From Botryosphaeria dothidea (Eukaryota; Ascomycota; Dothideomycetes; Botryosphaeriales; Botryosphaeriaceae), in the NCBI GenBank assembly GCA_011503125.2, contig WWBZ02000062.1, forward strand, positions 3,749,357 to 3,813,356: a stretch of 64,000 bases of DNA. The letters are read 5' to 3'. The notes beneath the pieces are model-generated. The model ran no database searches. It was given only the letters and a program-made list of their open reading frames with translations, and was not told the origin of the DNA. Shown in pieces: positions 45,601-53,869 of this stretch; position 1 is the stretch's first letter, and each line of letters starts with the position of its first letter. Made by a program: the position numbers and the translations under genes.

Positions 45601-45750
45601 AAGACAGTCCAGCGCATAGTCTCGCAATGTGACCTTTGCATTAGAAGCAAAGCCGCGACACACGCTCCGTACGGACAACTACAACCCCTAGAAGTTCCAG
45701 AACGACCATGGCAATCGGTTACGCTAGACTTTATTACGAAGCTGCCATAG
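42604..45750 (+). CDS. pol: Pol, part 1: protease, RT, RNase H, integrase start (ends at RIP-type TAG)
   Basis: This 1,048-codon frame is in -1 register to gag. The aspartic protease motif ILIDTGLSG lies at residues 46-54; L52 is TTA where copy 2 has TCA (DTGSSG). RT follows with LRLCVDYRQLND and the catalytic YLDD (about 44,435). RNase H starts with EVETDASGFALGACL (about 44,870). The integrase zinc finger (H-x3-H ... CDLCIRSK, about 45,520-45,650) and the first catalytic Asp (VTLDFITKLP) close the frame at TAG 45,748-45,750. CAG-to-TAG at a CpA is the simplest origin. Translation probably starts by frameshift from gag, not at this ATG. It would make reverse transcriptase but only a stub of integrase. 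Confidence 0.9.
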   Translation: MGPTQGPQSRSLHMVSRTSETETLTGPNLWKQFKTQGILNGVPTRILIDTGLSGNFIHNELVQKMNIPYRKKQEPYPLSGFDGSQAAYGEGWVKIETEEATLQIGNHQERISLDVQRIPGHDIILGMPWIRTQKPIFDFGEGDSIIFREELEDLLRKQGLQKENGLLDTLRKLLSTSTREVASVRPECGNCVGDSDSGVSQHQDCDASSEASSVKCNPIAGISPTKRNDTPDLRYDSSHDGVRPSDGSINGNDGVRPSDGSINGNLKESVKQDQDSSVRDAASSVKCSTSSGVRPTESSIPDEQVQHTSRRTTRKRHKAKSKASRKQLAATEPQVDVQTISGEAFKRMRRQGQQVCLMYIKPSQAVQQRALAKAARERLKDEDSPTPIGGDDPARIRRGQHGSLETWNNPYGEPPIPEMETVPSEYWDLKAVCQERGKGDLPKHQPWDHEIPLKPGTKPAYKPIYSLSAKEMEALREYIEKNLERGYIRPSTSSAGYPILFVPKKNGKLRLCVDYRQLNDITIKNRYPLPRIDELQDKLGKAKYFTKLDLREGYHLVRIKEGEEWKTAFRTRLGLYEYTVMPFGLTNAPATFQNLVNDTLREYLDIFCLAYLDDILIFSETLEDHKKHVRKVLEALQAKNLSIAPEKCEWHVQRTEFLGFVITPGHVGMDDSKLDSIREWPVPKTIKEVQSFLGFANFYRKFIWNYSKVTEPLTRLTRKEHGFKWGDDQQQAFESLKRMFCEAPVLGIYDPDKPIEVETDASGFALGACLSQPDDQGRWHPIAFYSRKFTPAELNYDTHDKELLAIVSAFKQWRHYLEGASYQVVVHCDHQNLTRFTTTKELNRRQVRWSEEMASYDFKITHRKGVDNAAADALSRRVDYMEGRIEPHPAVFAVDSDGSLTLARPSFPMLRIESNPWHLKIREAYAQDSFAQELLALEDDPRIARDREGTLLFKGLIYVPARLREVLVKDIHEAPAHGHQGIDRTTERITRNFYFPGLRKTVQRIVSQCDLCIRSKAATHAPYGQLQPLEVPERPWQSVTLDFITKLP

Positions 45751-47520
45751 TCTAGAGACTCGCTTACCGGAGTTAAGCACGACTCGATCCTAGTCTTTGT
45801 CGACAGACTCACGAAGTACGCTTACTTCTTGCCCTACCTCGAGGCATCGAATGCAGAGCAGCTAGCTCATACGTTCCTCCGATACATCTTCGCGGATCAC
45901 GGAATGCCGGAAGAACTGGTTTCGGACAGAGATAAGCTAATGCGTTCTGAATTCTGGCAAACGCTCATGCGTCAACTTGGGGCTAAGAACAAACTCTCTA
46001 CAACCGCACACCCGCAAACGGACGGTCAGACAGAACGGATGAACCGGACTCTCGAACAATATCTCCGCTGTTTCGTCAACTACCCACAGGACGATTGGGC
46101 CACATGGCTACCTATGGCACAGTTCGCCTACAACAGCGCCAAACAAGAGTCAACCAACGTATCCCCGTTCTTTGCCAACTATGGATTCGAACCAGACGCG
46201 TATAGAGAAGCCATCCCAAGTCGAAAATTGGCCCAACAAGGTGTTCTTAAAGCCGAGCAGCTAAAAGAACTACACAAAGCCATCAGTCTCGACCTCGAGC
46301 ACGTACGAATCATGATGTCCAAGTACTACAACAGACGGCACCAGGCGGCACCGAACCTAAAGAGGGGGGATAAAGTATACCTCCTCACAAAAAACATCAA
46401 ATCGAAGCGACCAAGCGACAAATTGGATTTCAAGAAAACCGGTCCATTCGAAATTTCAGAAAAACTTGGAAACGTTACGTATCGACTCAAATTGCCAGCA
46501 ACGACACGAATGAATTCCACCTTTCACGTGGCATTGCTCGAGCCAGCACCAGAAAACGCCACAATCCCAGAAACTCCAGAAGAGATAATCCCAGAAAACC
46601 CAGATGCCGAAGAAGACGAATACCCAGTCGAGAAAATCTTAGACTGCAAAAGATTCGGACATCAGCTCAAATATCTTGTCAAATGGGAAGGATACGGAAA
46701 TGAGGATAACCAATGGGTACCCAAGGACGACATACATCCAGATCTCGTCACAGAATTCCACCGTCAAAATCCCGACCTCCCACGGAAACGAGGTCGTCCC
46801 CGAACGAGAACGGCGAGAGACCCTCAAGATAGGGGGATAAACGGGCAGAATTCACAGGCTCAGGAGAGCACGGAGATTTCGCACCAGCCACAGGCTCGCC
46901 GGCAGACTCGGCAGACTCAGCCACATGCGGCGCAGCAAGACCCACCGTCTCGTGACGTGGCCGTTTTGACGCGGACGGACCCTCAGAATTCTCAGGGTCA
47001 GGAGCGTACCCCTCATCCTCGGCCAGCGCAGCCAGCAACTCCTCCGCTTCCCGACGATCATGCTCATCCAACGCGGCCAAACTACCAGACTCAGCAAGAA
47101 GAGCCTTGTAACCACGCTCCTCCAACAAACGCTGGTTGGCCCGCAACCGTTTCAAACGAGCAGCAACAGTCCCTAGCTCTTTCTCCTGGCATCGCAGGAC
47201 CTCCTCATGACGACGATGCATCTCCTCTTGCTCCCGCCGTAAGCGCACTCGCTCTTCCTCCTGAACAGCACGGAGCCTATCAAGATCAGCCAGAGAAGCC
47301 AGAAACTTCTCTTGAGCCTCGGCCTCCTTGGCCTTTAACTTCTCCTGCTCGCGGCGAAGACTTAAGGCTAGAAAACGTGAGCAAGCATCCCGGACAGAAG
47401 AAAAGACCACCTACCTCCAGAAAGCGACATCTTCTTCGCATCACACATCGTAGTACCCTTCGCAATACAAGCACCACAACGATCGTGTTCCGGAGCAACC
47501 TTACACGGCCTACCGTTTAG
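45751..47520 (+). pseudogene. pol: Pol, part 2: integrase core, GPY/F, chromodomain, AT-hook
   Basis: The frame continues in register after the single TAG. The integrase core shows LVFVDRLTKYAYFLPY, ELVSDRDKL (second Asp) and QTDGQTERMNRTLEQYL (Glu). A GPY/F module (KTGPFEISEKL) and a chromodomain (about 46,618-46,760: VEKILDCK, LKYLVKWEGYG, NQWVP) follow, then RKRGRPRTR, an AT-hook core. Chromodomains direct integration to methylated-H3 chromatin. From about 46,830 the frame is Gln/Pro/Thr-rich and overlaps the antisense gene, so this tail may be a shadow of it. There is no start codon of its own, so it depends on read-through. Confidence 0.85.
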
Positions 47521-47622
47521 TTCACAATCAAAGCAGGGACGAATCGCGGGAAAGGAAATAGACTCCACGAGGGCCGCCAAACGACGTCGTTCCTCCGTAG
47601 TATCCCGCTTACGTTTAGACAT
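46748..47622 (-). CDS. Antisense spliced gene: Zn2Cys6-type cluster plus coiled coil (275 aa)
   Basis: Exons lie at 47,415-47,622 and 46,748-47,367. The 47-nt intron (47,368-47,414) has a G|GTAGGT donor, a CTCAC branch motif (branch A at 47,378) and a TTTCTAG acceptor, and both exons join in frame. The start MSKRKRD is basic. Residues 30-60 hold C-x2-C-x6-C-x8-C-x2-C-x7-C (C30, C33, C40, C49, C52, C60), within the spacing of Gal4-type Zn(II)2Cys6 DNA-binding clusters. A long charged coiled coil follows (about 70-170, with repeats such as LRREQE), then an acidic Ser/Pro-rich C-terminus. The start is 98 bp from the 3' LTR, so a promoter reading out of the LTR is likely. A nuclear regulator of the element is the inference; no such protein is standard in chromoviruses. 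Confidence 0.7.
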
Positions 47623-47707
47623 GATGGACTTACGGAGAGAAAGTAAGCCAGGAAGAACCCACAAGGAAATAGGCAATACGGAAGAATCTTCGGGCCGAAG
47701 ATCCTTA

Positions 47708-47720
47708 AGGGGGGGGATAG
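47708..47720 (+). other. Polypurine tract before the 3' LTR
   Basis: A run of purines (aagggggggg, then atag) abuts the LTR start at 47,721 and would prime plus-strand DNA synthesis. Confidence 0.8.
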
Positions 47721-48198
47721 TGTTACGGCGCAGCCTCCACAGGTTGAGGAAGTTAGGGATCAGCCCCGCCGGAACAACAGAAGTCGGGGTCATAAAGATC
47801 CGAGGTCACGTGACCTCGCGCTCAACTAGACCCACCCGCTCAGATTGCCAAGGCTGCCTGAGCGGGCCCCACCTACTGAGCCATCCTGCTCAATCACAAC
47901 AGCTCGCTCAGAAGACTACGCGCCATTGAGCGCAACCCGCCTATTGAGCACATAGATTGTATAGAACTCTCCTACGTATATAAACCACGCTCTCTAGATA
48001 GCTTTGACCTTCGTGGTCAACTTCAATAACAATTCAGCACCAATTGTTAGTAACAAGGCCTTCGCACGCAGTGCTCAGTCTTCAGTCGTCTACTCGTTCC
48101 TCACGTACCTCTTCTTGTACCCACTCAAGGAAAACCCTCGACAGGTTTCCACCCTCTTTGGTGTTTGGATCCTTAGAGGTAGAGGCCCGCTCGTTACA
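47721..48198 (+). repeat. 3' LTR of chromovirus copy 1 (478 bp)
   Basis: It reads as identical to the 5' LTR at 40,185-40,662 and is followed by the TSD tcatt. Confidence 0.95.
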
Positions 48199-48203
48199 TC
48201 ATT

Positions 48204-49215
48204 GTTGATGCGGCCCATTCGCTTACGGTATTGGTTAAGCTAGCAGTGGCCTGTCCGTAGCTGGGCAAGGAGTCCAGCCAGGCTCCGTGGGAGCTTGTCG
48301 TATAGATAGCGGGTGTGGGAACCAGGTGGTACTGTGTCAATGCTTCGGAGGTGTTGGCCTTTATCTGAGTTCTTCCACTCTGCCGCCCAGGATACATATA
48401 CTACTTCTTTAGCTACTTGGACCTGGAGTGATACTAGTAGTTCAAAGCCGTGTTCTCTTAGGCGTGTAGTTGCAGCTTTAGTAAGCTTATCTGCTTCTTC
48501 GTTTCCTCTAATTCTACTATGGCTTGGGATCCATTAGAGAGAGAAGCTAATTCGACGGCTATCTCTAATCTTCTAAGCTGTCTCTATAATGGCCCGTACT
48601 ATACCTTAGCCTGATCGCCGTTTATATGGGTTTGCTAGTGCTTGTAGGGCTACCTTAGAATTACTATAGATGGTAAAGCGTGCCGGGTTTAAATTATTTT
48701 CTTTACTATTCTGCTCCGCCGCTAGTTCTATACCGGTATTAATAGTAATAAGCTCCGCAGCCGTAATACTATAGAACTTACTAGAGCTAACTTCCTTCTA
48801 GACTTGCCTATAGACTTTCTATATTTAGTTAAAAATTACTATAGCTGCTCCGAGTTATTCCTTTACTTTAGATACGTCTATAAAGATTCTTCTAGACTAG
48901 TTTAGTTAAAGCTTTTTCTTAAAGTCCTCTAGAGTCTAAGAGTCCGGAAGCCGTAGTTAAATATTATCTAGTAGTATAGGCTTCTATAGTAGTAGGGGGC
49001 AGGTATCGATTATTTTAATATTCTAACCGAAAGGTATAAAGGTATCCTACTAAGGATACCTTAAGCTCCTACTAAAAAGATCGCCGGGTAGGTTAGGGTT
49101 AAGGATAGAATACCTTAAGGCTAGGAGGGGAATAGGATACTTTAACGGTAGAACGCTCTAATCGGTATTAAACTTAACTAAGTTATAGAGCTCGATCTTA
49201 CGATTACTTTTTATA
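48204..49215 (-). pseudogene. LINE-H RNase H and C-terminal region, graded RIP
   Basis: On the minus strand RNase H blocks are readable: AAELITINTGIELAAEQ (about 48,710-48,760), FTIYSNSKVALQALANP (about 48,640-48,690), GNEEADKLTKAATTRL (about 48,465-48,520), then SLAGLLAQLRTGHCWLNQY (about 48,220-48,280). The motif LRTGH is typical of Tad1 LINEs. TAG stops increase to the right. Sequence left of 48,560 still has many CpA/TpG, while beyond about 48,600 they nearly vanish. A 9-bp stem hairpin (aaggtatcc / ggatacctt) lies at 49,039-49,062. The 3' half is at 39,738-40,179. Confidence 0.75.
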
Positions 49216-49229
49216 TATAGATAGATAGA

Positions 49230-49840
49230 GCGGGGTAGTATACTAGTAGGGTACACTTCCACGGTAACCTAGCCTTTCTAGGGTAGCACAGGTTCTAAGT
49301 TTAAATCTTAGACCGCTTACCTACTCGTGGCATATACGTCCCACGTTAAAAGCACACGTACCCGCGTTCTCCCTAGCGGTAATAAGGGGGAAAATCTACA
49401 GGTAGTTAGGGTGGGCCACAAGTGGCATGTACGTCCCACTATAAAAGTATACGTACCCGCGTTCTCTCTAGCGGTAATAAGGGAGAGAAGGGCCAGCTAG
49501 GCGCTTCTAAAAATAAATTTTAAGAGCGCTTTACCAGCGCTTATAAATAGATAAGCCGGGACTTCTTACGGCTTAGTTTTAAGATTTATAGTTACCTCTC
49601 TCTATAGTTCCTCCCTCTTAGCTACTCTTCCTACTTTAGACACCGCTACCGGTATATAGAAAAACTATACTAAATAGAGTATCTACGGATACTACTATTA
49701 TAGATAGAGAAGGTTTTTACCCGGGCTATCCTAAGAAAGTAGCCACGGTTTCCCCTTCTATATACCCTTATAGATAGCCATAGCTATATAGACCCTTCGG
49801 GGAGCTAAATTAGTTTAAAATTAAATTTATCTATCTATCT
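49230..49840 (+). mobile_element. SINE copy 2, variant with internal duplication
   Basis: It is similar to the SINE at 20,349 but carries two copies of a block of about 70 bp (gtggcatatacgtcccacg..., about 49,327-49,395 and 49,423-49,490). The T-loop has changed from ttcgaat to tttaaat, so the B box is destroyed. It is inserted in the (TAGA)n tail of the inverted SINE that follows: tagatagatag occurs before its 5' end and again after its ATCT tail. Confidence 0.7.
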
Positions 49841-50435
49841 ATAGATAGATAGATAGATAAATTTAATTTAAGCTAATTTAGTTTCTCGAAGAGTCTATAT
49901 AGCTATAGCTATCTATAAAAGTATATAGAAAGAAAAACCGTAGCTACTTTCTTAGAATAGCCCGGATAAAAATCTTCTCTATTTATAATAGTAGTATTCG
50001 TAGATACTTTATTTAATATAGTTTTTCTATATACTAGTAGCGGTATCTAAAGTAGAAAGAGTAGCTAAGAGAGAGAAACTATAGAGAGAGATAACTATAA
50101 ATCTTAAGACTAAGCCGTAAGAAGTCCCGGCTTATCTATTTATAAGCGCTAGTAAAGCGCTTTTAAAATTTATTTTTAGAAGCGCCTAGCTAGCTCTTCT
50201 CTCCCTTATTACCGCTAGAGAGAACGCGAATATATATACTTTTATAGTAGGACGTATATACTACTTATAGCCTACCCTAACTATCTATAGATTTTCCCTC
50301 TTATTACCGCTAAAAAGAACGCGAGTACGTATACTTTTAACGTAAAACGTATATACTACGAGTAGATAAGCGGTCTAAGATTTAAACTTAGAATCTATAC
50401 TATTCTAGAAAGGCTAGGTTACCGTAGAAGTATAC
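49841..50435 (-). mobile_element. SINE copy 3, inverted, heavily RIPed
   Basis: The reverse complement of copy 2, including the internal duplication. The tails meet at about 49,840. It has lost nearly all CpA/TpG, so it is older than copy 2. Confidence 0.7.
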
Positions 50436-52098
50436 TAAACTAAAAAATATAAATCGACCGTTATAAGGGTCGATTTAGCCGGCTATATAAATTTAAGTTT
50501 AGAATTAGAGTTACGAGTACGGTCGATTAAGTACGGTCGATTTAGAAAAAAGATATTAGATTCGCGTTAAACCGAGATATATTATAGAGCGCGGTCGGGC
50601 GATAAGAATTTTCGCGTACGATATACCCGTTCGATCGCGCGTTTAAGCGTAGTTTCGTAGTTAGAATAAGTTAGAGTTAGATTTAATAGAGTAAAAGTAG
50701 CCCGAGCGGAGCGGTAGTAAACGGGTAGAATCGCCGGGTAGATAGAGAGCGAGTAAACGTATAGCCGGTAGTAGTACGAGACGAGTTAGATAGTTTAGCG
50801 GCGATAAGGGGCGAATAGTTAGATAGAAAGAATAAGCCGGTTAGGGGAGAAAAAAAAAATAAGACGTATTTTTTATATTAGAGTATTAAAGTAGCGAGTA
50901 GCGAATAGCGAGTAGTAGATAGTAGATAATAAGCGTAAGTTATTATAGCCGCCTAAGTAGCTAAGTATTTTTATTATTTAGGCGGGTATCGGGTCGCGAT
51001 ATATAAAGAATACCGGTACGCCGTATAGCCGGATTAGATATAGAAATATTTATAGAGTAGATATTACGGTATCGGCGGTAAGAACGTAGAGGCGATTATA
51101 AACGAGGTTAGATAGTTTCCCGGATTAATTAGATTCCCCGGAGAGTTTAAGGTACTCGTAGATATCGATAGGTCGATCCCGGAGTTACCAGTATACGCGG
51201 ACGGATTAATATACGAGTTATAGCCCGATAGATATAATTATATTTATCGGAACTAAATAACGATAAAGAAGTATTAGTATATTAAGTATTAGTAGTCGGT
51301 AGATAGATAAAAGAGCGGATCGAGTAAGAGTAAGAGCGAGCGGATAGAGAGACGATTCTAGAAAGTAACGAGGTAGATATATTACTAGCGATTTTTTACG
51401 AGCCGGTACGAATCGCGGTATTTTAAGGTATAATAGCCGATATAGAAAGAGAATAGAGCGGATAAAGACGGCGATAGCGGTAGTAGCGATAGTAGTAAAA
51501 ATACGTAGACGCGGGCGTAGTAGTAGATATAGGCCTGGTTTAAGTAGGCCGAGGATAAGATAGCCGCCGTAATTTAGAATATAGAGAGAAATTAGACGAA
51601 TCCGTAGTTAGAGCGGATATAGTAGTAGTAGTATTTAGTTAGTAAGAACCGCGAGGATTTATCGCGATATATTATTAAGCCGGGCGGCGGAGAGAACGAA
51701 AAGAAGAAGAGAAGACGATAAAAAGCCGGCCGCGAGAAGAAGAAAAAAGACGATTTAAACGAGCCGATCGAGATAGCCGTATAGTAGGCGATAGAGGACG
51801 TAGCCCGTATTAGTTAGAAGAGCGTAGCGAAGCGGGCGGGCGTATTAATACGGATATAGGCGATTAGAACGAAGAAGTATTAGACGCGGTACTAGCCGTT
51901 ATAGCCGTATATAGACGAGAAGTCGATTAAGAATCGGGTCCGGCCGTAGTAGTAGATATTAATATTTTTCGTTAGAACGTAGCGGAAGTACGATTAGAAT
52001 AGTCTAGAATATAAGTTTATCCGTAGCTAGTTTAGCGCGTTCGTCGGGTTAATTAAAGAGACGGAACGAAAGATTAAAGATAGAGAAGATAGCGAAAA

Positions 52099-52129
<31 letters not shown>

Positions 52130-53840
52130 AAGAAGAAGAAGAAGAAGAAAGAAGAAGAAGAAGAAGAAGAAGAAGATAGTAAAAAAGATAGCGGAGAAGA
52201 TAGTAGAGAAGATAGTAAGATAGACGAGAAGAGCGAGGAGGTATAAAAATTAAGCCCGATTTAACGCGCGTATTTAGATTTTTATATCGAGTTATTAAAT
52301 TAACGATTCGTCGAGCGCGAGTACGAGAGCGCGTTAGTATACGTCGCCGCCGTATTAGAAGTTAAGCCGATAGATAATAGTTAGAGAGGCTCGAAGACGT
52401 ACGAATTAATTTTATCGGCGTTAATTAAGGTAGCGTATTTTATAGTTATTTAAAAGATATTCGAGGTAGTAACTCCGGCGGAGAAGAACGAGTATTTTAG
52501 CGCGAGCGCGAGACTATATAATTTCGAAGATAGCGGATATAAGAGTAGAGAAAGTAGTAGAAGTAGTAGAAGTAGTAGTAGAAGTAACGGTAATAATAAT
52601 ATTAGACGCTCTAGTAGAAGCGGATTATAGTAGGTAAATAAGATAATAGACGATTTTATAGTCTATAGTAGCGATAGCCTAATATAGTAGTAATAGATAT
52701 AGTATAAAAGAATAATCGATTAAAGAGAGAGTTAGTAGAAGTTAATATATTTAACTACTAAGCTCTACTCGTTAAGTAAGCTATTAGAGCTAATTTACTA
52801 ATAGTCTTAGAGATACGAGTAAATAAAAAGAATAAAGAAAGAGTTATTCTAGGCCTATAGCCTCTACTATAGTCTATATATTCTATTAAGTAGTTTTTAG
52901 ATTTACGGGCGTACGGGATAAAGATTTATTTTAATACGACGGCGAAGAAGTACGTCGGATAGAGAAGTAGGAATATTTTAGAGTATAAGAATATATCGTT
53001 TAGTATAGCGTAGTTCCGCGGGATAGTATACCGTTTAGCGCGGGGGATAACGTAGATATTAGTTAAGAATTTATTATTTTATAGGAGTAGATAGAAGGTA
53101 TCGGCCGTGCCGTAGTATTTAATATACGACGATTCGACGAACGGACGCTAGGGGTAGAATTTTTTATAAGATTAGTATAATAAATTCCCCGTAGACGGTA
53201 GGTCGTAGTTATTTAAGCGGATTATAGAGAATAGTAAGATTAGAAGGCGGTTTATCCGGTAGAAAGCGGCGTTAGAGTTAAGCCGCGAGACTACGTTAAA
53301 TTAGATAGGCCGCGTAGCTACGTTTAAGAAGAAGTTATTAGTATTAATATATATTACGGGCGGATAGCCGGCGAGGAAACTAGAGATTTTAAGTATTAGA
53401 TATAGTAATACGGCCGAGGCCGGGTACTAGTATATTTTTATCGAGAACGGTATAGTTATATTTATTACGTAATATTATAAGGGGTATACGTTATAGGGCG
53501 ACGTTAAGATTATTTATTAATATTTACTTCGCGAGGTAGGCGAGTTATTAGTATTATATTTATAGTTAGTTTTATCGTTTTAGTAGAGAATCGAGATATT
53601 AATAAGAGATAAATAGACGTAGTAGGAATAGAAAGAGAAACGAAAATAGATACGAGTATAGAGATAAATAGAGATATAGAGATAAATAGAGATATAAAGA
53701 AAGCGGTAGTAGCGATAGTAGCGGCGGTAGTAGTAGTAGTAGTAGAAGTAGAAGTAAAAGTAGTAGAAATAGCCGTAGTATCTATTATTATCCGCGTATT
53801 TATAGACGACTAAGCCTAATCGAAAAAGTTAAGTCTATTC
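50436..53840 (+). pseudogene. OrsD-domain gene, tandem copy 1 (RIPed, lacks helicase part)
   Basis: From about 50,970 the frame gives EYFYYLGGYRVAIYKEYRYAV, then FPGLIRFPGEFKV and IPELPVYADGLIYEL. This is the N-terminal OrsD (DUF3505) zinc-finger region of fungal RecQ-like telomere-linked helicases. Stops replace Trp and Gln codons, and Tyr replaces Cys and His of the fingers, all RIP-type. The copy runs in parallel with 53,870-57,000 and stops where the second copy begins, so it lacks the helicase domain. A (GAA)n tract expands it at 52,100-52,174. The 5' leader (from about 50,460) is also duplicated. Confidence 0.6.
52100..52174 (+). repeat. (AAG/GAA)n microsatellite
   Basis: About 25 GAA-type triplets with one phase slip near 52,149, inside copy 1 only; copy 2 has no such tract at the equivalent place. 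Confidence 0.9.
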
Positions 53841-53869
53841 TTATAAGAATAGACTTAGAGCCTATATAA

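Larger units (their letters stand above)
40185..48198 (+). mobile_element. Chromovirus copy 1 (Ty3/gypsy LTR retrotransposon), near intact
   Basis: This 8.0-kb element has 478-bp LTRs that I read as identical and a perfect 5-bp TSD, tcatt (40,180-40,184 and 48,199-48,203). It was inserted in LINE-H. It carries gag, a -1 frame pol (protease, RT, RNase H, integrase with chromodomain), an antisense spliced gene, and a polypurine tract before the 3' LTR. Identical LTRs mean a recent insertion. Only isolated RIP-type changes are seen, notably a TAG in the integrase (45,748-45,750) and a Ser-to-Leu change next to the protease active site. It is probably not autonomous now. Confidence 0.95.

Noticed and set aside
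46830..47520. Plus-strand Pol tail as a new domain
   Set aside because: It is low-complexity Gln/Pro/Thr sequence that mirrors the antisense coiled-coil gene; the minus frame has an intron and motifs, so the plus frame is more likely the shadow. The question remains partly open.
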